From: Zantedeschia hybrid cultivar
Lineage: Eukaryota > Streptophyta > Magnoliopsida > Alismatales > Araceae
Assembly: GCA_030544215.1 (NCBI GenBank)
Contig: JARZZO010000008.1
Location: 19,112,614-19,176,613 of the forward strand
Reading direction: 5' to 3'
DNA: 64,000 bases
Part shown: positions 35,324 to 47,130 of the stretch, piece by piece
How the letters are laid out: every line of letters starts with the position of its first letter
How positions within the stretch are numbered: position 1 is the stretch's first letter
Notes under the pieces: model-generated
The model's database searches: none
What the model was told of the DNA's origin: nothing
What the model saw: the letters and a program-made list of their open reading frames with translations, nothing else
Translations under genes and position numbers: made by a program

Positions 35324-37300
35324 TTGCTGAGCAAATGAAAACTGGCTTATGAACCCGGACTCACGCCGATGCCTTAGGTAGGGACATGTGAAGGGATACA
35401 TGTGGTGTCGAATATTAACTCTATTTTTATCCTTATTTTTTAAACAATATTTATTCTTATCCTTGAAAAAATATCGGTATCTTTATCCTTTAAAATTATA
35501 GAAACAGATACATAAAAGTTAAAATATCAAACAAAACTGTGTCTCAACATAAGCTGCTTCTAGAGGGGACAAAGAATACTACTTTCAAGATATACATATA
35601 TAGATACAAGTTCTTTCCAAGTAACTCTTATAAATTTGCTCGAAAATCACATGACATTTCTACTAATGAAGGAGGAGGAAAATGAATTAAAATAATATTG
35701 TGGACAATAAGACATGTAATTATATAGATATGATTGAAGATTTCATGTAGAAATGAGAAATTTAAACAATATATCATCAATAGCTAATATGAGTGAAAAA
35801 AGACGGATGGATATTTGGATAATCGAACTTGAGAAAAGATGTATCCTTTTTCTTATCTTAATCTTTCGGAGACAAGTAGTATTCTTATTCTTTCAAACTA
35901 TATCCTATCATAGACCTTTAAGCTTCAAAAAATAGACGATAAACAGATTTTTGGATACTATTTACATCACTATATGGTGTCTTTGACAATACACGGCTCA
36001 TGGTGGGTTAATGGGGGGCACTTCGAAAAATATGACCTCACGAGACTATGGACATTCCTCTTCTATTGCCTCCTATTCCTTACTAGGTATACACGTAATA
36101 CGGAGATTTCTGTGAAGGGGAGGGCAACTCATTGGACACAGAATACTGATCTGACCTGTTCTCTTACAATGTTATTGGTTCATCAACGCTAAGGACATCT
36201 GAAGCTTTTCCTGGCCAATGAACAACCTCATGCATGGTACATATATCATACTGAATTTTACAAAGTTGCACCCATCAAATGGAGAAGAGAAGCAGCACCA
36301 TACAGAAGGATTAATCCTTCACATGACATTCATGAACTCTGATCACGTATCGACTTTGTTGTGCCGTTTTCCTACCAATTACCAAACGTCAGTGATGATT
36401 TTTGCGTCACATCATCGTCATATTTCCCTTAACTTCCGTCAGTACACAATTCTATTTCTTCCTTTCTTTCTGCAGAGGGTGGAGGTGGTCTTCCTTTGAA
36501 TTGAAGTGGATATTTGGATTTCGAACATCTATGTGAAAAAGTTGAGGGGGAGGCCCCTCGAGTCAATCCAAGCCCACATCACCTCCCCAAAATAACCCGA
36601 AGCCGCAATTACTAGCCTCCCCCATTTTCCAATAGAAACCCCTTTTCGTGCCTTCTTGACCTTCAAACCCCTCCCCTCTATTTATTCCTGCAACAACCTC
36701 TTGCATTAGAATAATGCCACACTTATGGCTTTCTCTTCGTCTCATTTAATATTCCTGCAACCCCACGCGAAACCCTAGCATCTAGAAAACCTACCATGGA
36801 AAGAAAAGAGGGAGAAGAGGGAAATAGAAGGAAAAAGGAACTTTACCCTCTAAAAGGCTCTCCCCTCCTTTCATATCTATCTCCACTGAACGACTGCAAA
36901 AGCTCTTATCCTTTTGCCCTGGTGGTGCATCTAGTAGAGCCCCAACAGTAGTGCTTTTCCTTGTTTTCTTGCTCGGCATATCAGAGAACCATATATATAG
37001 TACTTTGATCAGTGGCATGAGGGCATTTGAGTTTTAATGCAAAGTGTAAGAAGCGTATGGGTGTTGTACTAGTCCTGTGCCCACTTTCTCCTTCTCATAT
37101 CACATCTTTCATTTCTTCTACCAGTTACTTATACGTCCTTGGACAATGATTCTCGTGGAGTTTCTTGTGATAGTTTAATCGAATTAGTCTGTGCTCACTG
37201 GGAGGTGGGAAGGTGGTGACTCTTTTCCCTTTTATGCTACATGCCCATAATTAAGAAGTTAAATTAATATCGAGAAATTGAATGCAGGGGTAGGTAGAGG
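35318..37300. other. Upstream region of the WOX9-type gene
   Basis: No gene is supported. On the minus strand a 62-residue frame from 36979 (MPSKKTRKSTTVGALL) is preceded by TATATATA and is followed by a possible GTAAAG donor, but I recognise nothing in it. The last kilobase should hold regulatory sequence for the WOX gene. Confidence 0.35.
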
Positions 37301-37302
37301 CT

Positions 37303-37310
37303 ATTATAAG
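37303..37310 (+). promoter_or_regulatory. Possible TATA box for the WOX9-type gene
   Basis: CTATTATAAGAAG lies about 145 bp upstream of the start codon, a common distance in plants once a 5' leader is allowed for. Confidence 0.4.
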
Positions 37311-37451
37311 AAGAGAGCTTTGTGTCTGCCTAAGGGGGGAGAGGTTCCGGCAGTAAGAGAAGCAAAGCCGAAGTGCAGAAGCATCCTTCCGATCTGCTTG
37401 GCTCATACTTACGGCAGTGCTCTTCCTTGCACCCTCATCATCGCCGCCATC

Positions 37452-39714
37452 ATGGCTTCCTCGAACAGGCACTGGCCTAGCTTGTTCAAAGCCAAGCCCT
37501 GCAACTCTCACCTCCAATGGCAGCATGACATCAATTCGTCATCTCTCCTACCAAGTGCATGCCAGAAGACTTCCTATGCATCAGGTAAGCATCATGATCG
37601 ATCTAGGTAGACGCCATTCCCCATTTATTTTTGTGCCCCTACCTTGCTCTGTGCTCCTAGGGTTCATCTTCCCTCCTAGTGCAGTTGCTGTTATGCTGTT
37701 ATCATGCCAATAATGATCTGAATCAGTACTATCCTTAGGTCATCATGGCATCTCCAGCCCTGTGCTGGATTCACGGGGGCATATATGCCAGAGGAGGCTG
37801 TTAGATGACATAACCTGAACTTTCACCGTAAAAAAATAAAAAATAAAAAAATCTCCAGCTTGTTGTTGATTTGTACCACACATGAACATCTAAACCGAAC
37901 TTCTTCTGGTCTCTCTTGGTGAAGAACCAAACCCGATTTATGGTGACAAAGAGAAGACTTAGTTCTATACATTGATATTAACCTTTTTTTTTTCTTTTTT
38001 TTTGTTTTTGAGTTAATGGGCATCTGAGGCAAGAGGTGTGGAGAATGTCAAGAAACCTGATAGGAAAGTAAGGCTATTTTAGTGCGGTTATAACGTAAGG
38101 AGAATCTCAAGAGCACACTTTGATGAGCTTCAACAGTAGCTAATCCGACTCTATTCACAGAAGTGCCTGGCTGCGAGGAGCGGAGCCCGGAGCCGAAACC
38201 CCGATGGAACCCAAAGCCAGAGCAGATACGAATCCTCGAAGCCATCTTCAACTCCGGCATGGTGAATCCCCCGCGCGACGAGATCAGGAGGATCCGAACC
38301 CAGCTTCAAGAATATGGACAAGTGGGCGATGCCAACGTCTTCTACTGGTTCCAGAACCGGAAGTCACGGAGCAAGCACAAGCAGCGCCACTTGCAGGCCA
38401 CTAGGACCCAGTCCCGGTGCACAAGCAGCGCTGCCCCGCTTGCCGCCACATCTGCTGCGACCTCATCTTCTTCGTCCTCATCGGAACGATCAACTGGCTC
38501 AGACAAGACCCTTCCATTGCCACAGCTGGTGACAGTCGGCGTGGTGCCTGCCATGGTTAATGATGTGCCCCTGGCTCCGGTGACTCCCATGAGCCAGAGT
38601 TTTTTCCAGCAACCTCAAGGGGAGTTCTCCGACGAGTCCCTCCTCATCCAGCAGGGGCCGCAGGAGTACTGCTTCTCGACATCAGGCTTTGCTAGCCTCG
38701 TCGGTGTCCCAGATAATGGGCTGGGGCTCTGCAACGGACTGTTCGCTGATCTGCTTAACCATGAAAGGTGCAAGAGCGGTGACGAAGAGGCCGGGCTAAA
38801 GGTAAACTTGCACCATGGCTATGGAGAGGCGGCTGCTACTGCCGCTGCTGCTACTACCACGACCACCACTGCAACCACTGCTAACGTTGTTACTGCTGCG
38901 ACCAGCAGTACCGCTGCTACAACAGAGAGTGTTGCCAACATTGCCTCTGCCACGACTGATCCTATCATCGACATTATCCACGGTATGAAACATCGGTCTC
39001 CGCTTTTTGTGTTCCTAATCATTTATGTGATGTTGCACGATACAAGCATCAGTCTTCTCACCGATTCAATGTGAGAAACAATATGATATGACACCATCTG
39101 CGAAGGGAGAGTTTATCCATGGCAAGACGTGACTTGTGGTTAACAACAGTAACTGTGGAGCTTCAAAAAGAAAAAAACAACAGTAAGTGTGATGAAGTTT
39201 CCACTAGAAGATGGTGGCCTAGGATAGGATCTATGTCATGTCATGGTCATGGGATCAGATGCCTACCTTAGCTCTGAGAGGGTTTGGGGCTCGTACGGGG
39301 TGTTTGGAGCAGAGGTGATGGAGGGGACGGTGGCCTTTTCAACGTGGCGTCTCGCCCTAGACTTGACGTGTGCATGGCAGCGAAGGCTAACCCCCAATGG
39401 GGGGAGCACGTAACCTCCTTTGCATCAATATTTTGACTTGACTGGTTTTTCTTCTCGCCTCTTTTGGTCTTTCTGCCGTTTGACTGATCGCAATTAAATT
39501 TCGGATGGGCAGAGATGGGAGCCGGGCCATGCGGGGCGACAAGGTCGACGGCGTTCATAAATGGGGTCGCGTTTGAGGTGGGGACGGGGCCGCTCAATGT
39601 GAGGGAGGCGTTTGGGGAGCAGGCCGTCCTCCTCCACTCCTCCGGCCACCCCGTCCTCCTTGACGAGTGGGGCGTCACCCTCCATCCCCTCCAACACGGC
39701 GCTTCCTACTACTT

Positions 39715-39787
<73 letters not shown>

Positions 39788-39829
39788 GAACTGAAGCACC
39801 TGCATAACACATACAGTTCAAGTACTTGA
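37452..39829 (+). CDS. WOX9: WUSCHEL-related homeobox transcription factor, WOX9 type
   Basis: Three exons, 37452-37584, 38161-38982 and 39513-39829, join in phase to 423 residues. The N terminus MASSNRHWPSLFKAKP and WQHDIN are signatures of the WOX8/WOX9 (STIMPY) branch. The homeodomain covers about residues 58-120, with RWNPKPEQIRILEAIF, the GQVGDANVFYWFQNRKSR helix 3 and RSKHKQR. Exon 2 then has Ser-rich and Ala/Thr-rich low complexity. Exon 3 encodes the conserved C-terminal module FINGVAFEVGTGPLNVREAF then LHPLQHGASYYLV. WOX9 proteins act in the nucleus to maintain dividing tissue in embryos, meristems and inflorescences. Family members stop right after YYL(V/I); here a CT/CA microsatellite takes the place of the stop and adds 36 residues (SLSL..., HTHT..., then a short tail). 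Confidence 0.92.
39717..39782. repeat. (TC)20(AC)13 compound microsatellite at the WOX9 3' end
   Basis: The repeat begins directly at the codon after the last conserved WOX9 residue (Val at 39716-39718) and is read in frame as SL and HT dipeptides until TGA at 39827-39829. Confidence 0.95.
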
Positions 39830-39895
39830 GTGTAGCAAACTTTACTTTCATCATATGGCAATTTGTTGAACCACAGAGAAGGATAACGCCATTGA

Positions 39896-40170
39896 TGTTC
39901 GAGTTTTCATGAAACTCCTGTAGACATTAACATCTGACTGAACAATGGACATGCTAGTTTTCATATAACTCCTGTAATAGACATAGCATCTGATCGACAG
40001 AACATGCAATTTTTCATGGAACTCCTATAGACATATAACATTTGACTGAACCATTAACATGCTAGTTTTCATAGAGCTCCTCTAGTAGACATAACATCTG
40101 GTCAGACTGAACATGCTAGTTGTCATGGAACTCCTGTAGACATATAACATCTGACTGAACATACTAATTT
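39896..40170. repeat. Tandem repeat, about 53-bp unit, five copies
   Basis: Five consecutive units share TAGTTTTCATGGAACTCC, then TGTAGACATATAAC, then ATCTGACTGAAC, with small gaps between copies. The array starts about 70 bp beyond the WOX9 stop, so it probably lies in the 3' untranslated or downstream region. Confidence 0.85.
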
Positions 40171-41118
40171 GAATTCTATTACGTATGTTTCATTGACTAT
40201 GATCATAAATTGAGTAGATGTGCTGTTAACCCCTGCAACTCATGGAATCGTAGAGCACAAAATTATTATACCACGGTCATTCATGTCATTGTTCAGTTCT
40301 AACTTCTAAGGCCTGTATAATCTGAATGCAGGTTTAGGCGACAGCTAGGTTGCGGAATGGAAATGCCCTCGTTAAAGTGGCCTTCGCTGCTCGTGGTTAC
40401 TGTCTGCTTGCGATGTCCTAGATTTACTTATTTATGATTTGATATTTGATGGCTTCACTTCAAACTTCTTATTAATTATATATATTAGTGGACAAATGTA
40501 GCTTGTGTCTGAAGGCTTTATATGGATTGTGACATTATCTCCCTGTTTACAACATGGCTCAGCGTTGATTAGTATGTGAATGTGATGTTCTATATATGTT
40601 GCTGGTTAATTAATTATAACTTTACCTGGATGTTTACTACCTGGCTCGACGTTGTGTCGTGTTGATGCTGTCCTATGCATACATCCCTGTCGTTTAGGTC
40701 AGTTGGAGATCTGCATGGTATTACTCGAAGTGCTGCAGGCATTTGATTCTGTCATGGGATAATATATGTATCTTCTAAACATCTCAGTCTAACAAGAATG
40801 TTTTTCTTTATCTGCAATGTATTTCGAGCAGCCTCATCGCATTGGTGAGTCTTGAGTCACTTCATGCTTTTTTTTTAACCTTCGAACGTTCTAAGGTCAC
40901 CGGCATGCCCAGCCTCATCCGATCCAATTTCTTTATTGGTTCATCTTATTGAAACTTTTTGTTAATTAAGGTAACGGTGAGAACCATAACAAAATTCCAA
41001 AAAATGTACAGGAATATTAGTGTGGAAAAACTGAAGATGCTGGGAAAAATTTTCAGCAATTGCTATCATTAATAATTAGGATTAACACTAATCTGCTGTC
41101 CAATAGTAGCCATGCATT
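40171..41118. other. WOX9 downstream intergenic sequence
   Basis: No gene or bounded repeat is visible. I looked for the left end of the CACTA element here (a CACTA word with inverted match to 47719) and did not find one. Confidence 0.4.
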
Positions 41119-41285
41119 TTTTTTTTTTTGACCATTAAAATACTAACTTCATTCATTAAAACATATAGAGACTACAACAGCAGGCAACATAGGAAAGTGG
41201 ATGGGTGGGAGCACGCCCACACAGAGGAGGAAGAAAAGAAAGACACAGGCCATGCGGGTACGGCCCGGCATAGACCAACAGTTAT
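41119..41285 (-). mobile_element. Probable LINE 3'-end fragment
   Basis: A run of T at about 41119-41133 is followed by GACCATTAAAATACTAACTT. On the minus strand this gives a polyadenylated 3' end like those of plant LINEs. Similar T-run starts occur at 54385 and 62817. It interrupts or abuts the CACTA transposase remnant. Confidence 0.4.
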
Positions 41286-42076
41286 ACACATGGATTGAGG
41301 GGTAATAATCGTAGCCCGATGGCTAAGCATTGCATGTAAACATGACACTCATTACTTTTCAATCCAAAAATCTTATGCTCTTCAAGAGAAACACATTTTA
41401 TCAGGTTAAATGAATACTCATCTAGAACCTTAAGACCCATTAAGAATGCACAGATACTTTGTTTCTAAATTTTACTCAATGTATATACCATCCCAAGCAA
41501 CTTGTACTTCTTATCTGAAGTCTACTGACATGTAGCTCACGACGTATCTCTCACTCCTGTAAATTTTGTCTTAACTTTAAGTTGTCTTTTTTATTTTAGA
41601 CAGATTGAATGCGTCTAATATATTGTCACACACATTTTTTTCAATATGCATGACATCTAAATTATGTCTATGATGAGAGAAGTCTAATATGGCAACAACT
41701 TGAACAAGATATTCTACTTCTTCCATATGCTAGGTAGAGTTGTCAAATCTTTCTTGAAAGCTTTTCCAAACTTCACGTGTGTGATACATTGTTGCTGCCT
41801 CCATGAATAAAAACCTGACAACAATGGTAGTTTGACGTATTATGTGATACTCTTGTCACATCTTCATCAAACCTATTCTTTTAACCTTACTTTGTTTGCA
41901 GAATAGGCCCAGAGTAGGCCCATTTATTCCACTTAAACGCTTTGACCCACTTTGACGAAGGGGAGTGCTTAACACACAAGGTGGAATGCGATGTACCCTC
42001 ATTTAGGTGGAATAGGCGTCTCGGAATAGGTCCCGTTTAAGAATCGCGAACGACGGCGTCTCCTCTGCGTAGGACA

Positions 42077-42223
42077 CCACCCTGCTGTTGCAGCTGCCAC
42101 TGGCCTCCACATCCCAACCCGCCTAGCTCCCGCTCTTGTCCACCCACTGCCACCCTACTGTTGCAGCTGCCACTGGCCTCCACATCCCAACCCGCCTAGC
42201 TCCCGCTCTTGTCCACCCACTGG
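42077..42223. repeat. Tandem duplication, two units of about 74 bp
   Basis: The unit CACCCTGCTGTTGCAGCTGCC through TTGTCCACCCACTG occurs twice, nearly identical, near the left side of the TIR element and just beyond the C-terminal end of the ATL pseudogene. Confidence 0.9.
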
Positions 42224-43546
42224 GCGCCGTCAAGCTCCGACCATCGGCTGCTGCCGCCGCACTTGCGCGTCCCCTCCTCGCCCGCCATGCCCAATTGCAG
42301 TGGCAGACGCAAGGAGCATACGCGCCTCGGGCCGTCTTCCCCTACGGGCTTCTCCGATGGCCTCGACTGGAGCCAAATCTTGGAGATGGAGAAGCTCTCC
42401 CTATGGTGGGAGTTGGAGTATATGCGGCACTGCCGAGCAACTTGAAATGTTCTCTCATGGAGTTGCTGTTGCATTCGGACATGGCGGGGCGATAGCCAGT
42501 CATCTTGGCAATGGGCTTCCACGTTGGTTGCTTGATGAGTACTTGGAGTAGGGAGCTCTCGTCCATCACGTACTTGAAGGAACCTATGGAAAAGCACATC
42601 CTTTTGTCCAGATTGCCATTGCCGTCGCCGCTACTGCTACTGCCATTGCCGTTACTGCTGTTGCTCTCTTCGCCGCCCCCATCAATGTTCCTAAACTTGC
42701 CGAGCTTGACGGGAACGACCGTCGCAAGTAACTCCGAGGGGTGCTCTAGCGCCTTCACCGTAGCCTCCACTTCCTTCTTCCCCACCATCTCCCCTGTCTT
42801 TTGGGGAGGATCACTTGTGAGTTGCCCGGGATCCTCGTCAAAGTGGGGAGCCTGCTGGGTATGCACGTCTGGGACGGCGATCTCGCTGGAACTCTCGCTG
42901 TCGGACTCGAGCACGAGGATGATGGGCCTGCAGGCAGCGGGGAAGTCAGCAAGGAGGTTGCTACGACAGAGTGGGCAAGTGGAGTGGGAGAGCAGCCAAG
43001 TGTTGATTCATTTCAAGTGGAAGGCATGGCTACACTTGGGCAGTAGCCGGAGCTTATCGTCGGCCTCGAACTACAGAGGCACACGGCACTATCGAAGGGG
43101 TCCTTGACGCCGGTGATGGCCTTGTATGGAAAGACCGGCAGAGCGTCAATGAAAGACTGGTCAACGCTGGCGTTGTGGAGGTGGAAGAAGTGTTGTAGCT
43201 GCCCCTGCAGTGTCGTGACGTTGTCTGAATCTTTGGGGTCCCTGCGGGAGGGCCTAATGAGGAATCGGATCATGAGGTGGAGCAAGCCGGAGAGGAAGAA
43301 GATGATTACCAGGATGACGATGATGAGCAGGATGCTTGGGCTGATCCTGCCGTCAATGCCGCTGGGGAGTATGCGGGCCAGCGGCAGAGGTGACGGGGGT
43401 GGGGGTGGCGGCGAGAGGGGGTGTGGGAAGACGGGGTGGAGCTCCGTCTGGTTGGATGCAAGGGACACCTCACCCCATGTCTGCGGGGAAGAAGAGCAGA
43501 GAGAGGAGGAGGATGCAGAGGGAAGGGAGAGAGACGACGAGAGCAT
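42196..43546 (-). pseudogene. ATL-type RING-H2 E3 ubiquitin ligase, inactivated
   Basis: The frame from 43546 encodes a membrane segment (SILLIIVILVIIFFLSGLLH), then DQSFIDALPVFPYK (GLD-like motif), then KDPFDSAVCLC. ATL proteins continue with CEFEADDKLRLLPKCSHAFH..CI.TWLL.HSTCPLCR; that text is present here in the next frame, because one base is missing after the third Cys codon (about 43072). Two zinc ligands are also lost: the first RING Cys is Ser (AGT, 43088-43090), and the Cys after HAFHL is a TGA stop (43008-43010). Conserved C-terminal motifs, MCFSIGSFKYVMDES and (in a third frame after about 42410) ESFSISKIWL, are still readable. ATL ligases are membrane-bound defence and hormone regulators and usually intronless, so a retrocopy cannot be told from a DNA capture. 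Confidence 0.88.
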
Positions 43547-45782
43547 CGTAATTTTAAAATATATTTACATATTACTGTTGTAACGTGTGTTAATTTTGAA
43601 ATTTTTTTTAAAAAAAATATCAAATTAACTTAATAATATTGTACACATTAATAATTAATTTGAAAAGCATAGGAATTTAAAATAACGTATGCAAGGGTAA
43701 TATAAGTATTTTGACCCCTTATTTCACCCTTTATTCTACTGATTCCTACCAAATCACTTGGAATACCACAGTGCAATTCTCCTTATTCTGAGTGGAATAC
43801 CAACTACTTACCAAATCAAAATACCTCTTATTCTGATTTAAGAAATCTCCAAAACTTTATTCTGAGTTAAACTATTCTGCAAACAAAGTGATACTTAGAC
43901 ACTGTGTCTCCACTTGTGCTCTATTGGTAAGAAGCGATGATGTCCAAGATAACTGAATTTTTTGCTATGCTTCAACCACCGTGCATATGTCATGTCATTA
44001 TATATGGGACAAGCTAGTTTACTTTTAGTACTCTATTCAGACAAATTTGCATATACTAGAAAGTCATTGATAGCCCAAAAGCAATGCATCCACAGTTGAA
44101 AATTCTGTTTCATTACAGTATCATATGTTTGTATACCATTGCACTATAAATCTTTCAATTTTCTACTAATAACTGAAGATATATATCAATATCATTCCTA
44201 GGGCCTTAAGGTCGGAAATCAATAGTGACATCATCATAAATGTAGACTTCATACACATTCAAGGCGGTAAACTATAAATTACTAATATCGCAGGCCATAT
44301 ATTGTACGTGAAACTCATATTTCTAAATGGGTTGAATCCACCCGTGGCTAACTCCAACCGCACATCACGAGTTTTCCTTACAATATGTAGATGCATATTA
44401 TCAAAATGCTTCCATGCCAAAGAATTTACTAGATGACATACTTCATCCTTATCTTGTTAGGATCGACGAGTACTATGTCATGCTATCTATTGATATCTTA
44501 GAAGACATAAACAAACATTACAATTTATCCTCAATCGGAAAGTATCTTAGGACCTTCTTTGCTACTCGCTTTTCACCTCTTTGAGTACTATCAATGTGCA
44601 TAGCCTTTTGACATTCTGGACACCAATTTTTATCTTTGTTCTCTTTTCAGAACAACACACAACCATTCTCATATGCATCAATCTTCTCAAAATCGAGACT
44701 TAATTCTTTAATAGCCTTCTTCAATTCATATAAATTTTTAGGTACAAATTTATCATCAGGTAACAAGTCTTTAAAAAGTTTAAGAACCATGTTTATACTG
44801 TTAGTTGTCATACAATCTTCATATTTAACTTGTAACAGTCTTAACAAGAATTTCAGTTTAAAAATGTTCGGATAATTCTTATGAATAGATGTATTTCTAC
44901 ATCTTTCAACATATTATAGAACCTTTGTGCCTCTTCATTCGGCTCTTAATCTTCTTCAATTTTCAAAGTGTGACCTTCTTGCAGGTCATGTAATATTTCT
45001 ATCATCGGATTACAGATGACTTCTTCATGTGCAACAACTTCTTCTACAATGCACTTTTTCACATGTGCTTCTTCTACTATTTGTACATATGTTTTTATTG
45101 GTAATTTGTCATCAGACACCCATATTATATACCGTAACCACACATCATTTTATACAAGATGGTCGAACACTTACTCTCTAATTAGCTTCTTCGTATTAAA
45201 ACATCTCTTGTACGGATATTGAATTAACTCTTTGTTATCTCTGTCTCTAAATTTCCTTCTATCATCATGGATTACATATCCATTCTGATATTTAGTAGGC
45301 ATTTTGTTATGAATATCCATCTAACTTTTATCTAATCTATTCATTCCGACCTATAATAAAAACATTGATCGTCACTACTTATATTAAATGACACACTCAT
45401 CCATGGATATTTGAGCATCTAATGTTCTTTATATGTACTTCATGATCATCTTAAAATTTTGGCAGCATCTCTCCATATTTCTTCAATATACTACTATTAT
45501 TTACTAATTTTAATTTTTCTCAAAAAGTCACTTGTGTAAAATACAAGTGAAAAAAAAAGATTGGTCAAAATTAGTAGGTATAGTGGATAAGAGTGAGAAG
45601 ATACTATCCAAATTTTAAAATAATCATAAAGCACATATAATAAAGAACATTAGAAGATAAAATATCTACAAATTGTCCAGTATGAGAATTCAAGACTTTA
45701 TGTTCGATATATGCCATTATGATCAAAGTAAAAATATATGTTATAACAAGAGTCTTGAACGGGCAAAAGAAAAAAAAGGTCA

Positions 45783-45975
45783 AATCCACATCTACATCTG
45801 CATCTGCAAAAAAAAAATAATATTTACATCCATATTGCCATGTCATCCACATCTACATCCGCATCTGCAAGGAAAGTTGTTTACATCCATATCTGTAAAA
45901 GAATTCACATCCACATCCAAATCTACTCACATTCACATCCACATACACGTCATAGATATTGCATTCCCATCCAAA
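45783..45975. repeat. Degenerate CATCCA/CATCTA tandem repeat
   Basis: Hexamer-like units CACATC, TACATC and CATCCA recur about 25 times with interruptions, in the leader part of the CACTA element. Confidence 0.75.
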
Positions 45976-46287
45976 TAAAGATAGATAGATAATTATTTAC
46001 ATCTCGAATGTGTACAAATCTCGACCATGAGACGGCTTAAATAATAAAATAAGTGTTTGTTAAATACACATACATGGAACATATGACATTCAATAAATAA
46101 TTAAATGAATGCTTAAATGCTGAGTAATAATTGAAGCTTAAATGAATACTTAATTCTTGAACTTTGGCCAAGTTTTTGTGGATCCATCGCATAATTGAAG
46201 ACGCTAATGGTGTCTTCCACAAAGCCTCAAGGTGGGGACAAATCCGTCTGATCGAACTGATTAGAGGGCGTTGTGGGACGACTAGAT

Positions 46288-46606
46288 GATAAAGAAAGAG
46301 TAGGGCATGGAGGCAGAAGGGAGAATAGATAAAATTTTCTATCCGTCTATTTCATCCCCTACAATGATGGCATCTGCCAAGTACAGTGCCACTACGTTGG
46401 GAGGCTCATTCTCCAACGCAGCACCTGAAGGCTTCCCCCGCACTACCAAATCAATGTTCAAGCCTTTAGGTGCTGTGCTGAGGATGAGCCTCTTGATGTA
46501 GTGGCACTATGCTTGGCATATGCCATCGCAATAGGAAACGAAGTAGATGGGTAGAAAATTTTATCTACTCTCCCTTCTACCTCCATGCCCTACTCTTTCT
46601 TTATTG
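46288..46606. repeat. Near-perfect long hairpin (319 nt)
   Basis: Arms of about 146 nt, 46288-46433 and 46461-46606, pair around a loop of 27 nt. Landmarks are GATAAAGAAAGAGTAGGGCA with its complement at the far end, GGCATCTGCCAAGTACAGTG with CACTATGCTTGGCATATGCC, and GCACCTGAAGGCT with AGCCTTTAGGTGC. Pairing appears to exceed 80 percent. It could be a MITE or a young small-RNA hairpin. Confidence 0.8.
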
Positions 46607-46899
46607 TCCATCGGTGGAGAGAATCACCTGGTAGACTTTGGCAAGCTAAGACTCATCTACTCCTACCACAAGGTGATCTTCTACTTAAGTATCTTAAGTA
46701 TACTTAGTATACTTTATATTAAGCATACTTAAGTATACTAATTATACTTAATATAAGTTTATAAGTTTACAATTAAAAAAATAATTGAACTTCTTAGCTA
46801 ACATTAATAAAACTTGCAAATATGCGCTATGTGCATGTGACTTTGTGTGTGCACAAGAGAGTAATTGTGTATGTGTATGTGTGTGTGACAGAGTGGGGG

Positions 46900-46939
46900 T
46901 TTCGGCCCTACCCTTGTGACACACTATCACACACACACA

Positions 46940-46975
<36 letters not shown>

Positions 46976-47130
46976 GAGAGGAAGAGACATTCTGTGTGTG
47001 TGAGACTGAGAGAGAGAGAGAGGGAAGAGACAAAGAGAGAGAAAAGAGGGAGAGGGATGGGGCTTTGGCTCTACACACACACACAGAGAGAGAGAGAGAG
47101 GGAGATGGGGCTTCATCCCAAAGAGAGGGA
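46900..47130. repeat. GA, CA and GT microsatellite cluster
   Basis: Alternating (CA)n, (GA)n and (GT)n tracts, the longest GA run at about 46940-46972, followed by a G-rich stretch to 47290. The 150-203-residue open frames on both strands are products of these tracts. Confidence 0.9.

Larger units (their letters stand above)
41889..43889. mobile_element. 2.0-kb TIR element carrying an E3-ligase copy, nested in TNP2
   Basis: The ends ACTTTGTTTGCAGAATAG (41889-41906) and its exact complement (43872-43889) are perfect 18-bp inverted repeats. If the first and last bases are target, the flanks are TTA and TGA, close to the TTA duplication of PIF/Harbinger elements. Subterminal GGAATAGG words at the left and TTATTCTGA words at the right fit that class. 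The CACTA transposase reading stops at one end and resumes after the other, so this is a younger insertion. The cargo is an ATL-type RING E3 pseudogene; no transposase is present. Confidence 0.7.
41290..45344 (-). pseudogene. CACTA TNP2-type transposase, interrupted
   Basis: Reading down the minus strand: MNRLDKS then a stop then MDIHNK at 45344, with YPYKRCFN (transposase-associated N-terminal domain); LLQVKYEDCMTTNSINMVLK, PKNLYELKKAIKELSLD and FEKIDAYENGC near 44840-44650; RKVLRYF and an F-N-P-F-like block near 44560-44330; then, beyond the nested element, HNLDVMHIEKNVCDNILDAF near 41660-41600 and IFGLKSNECHVYMQC near 41380-41340. The order is that of plant TNP2 proteins. The first stop replaces the Trp of the DKSW motif, and many further stops and frameshifts occur. 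Confidence 0.8.

Noticed and set aside
36563..37018. Possible small gene on the minus strand upstream of WOX9
   Set aside because: The peptide is not recognised, and a TATA-like word alone is weak support in AT-rich DNA.
39896..40170. CRISPR-like array
   Set aside because: The units are contiguous minisatellite copies without unique spacers, in a plant genome.
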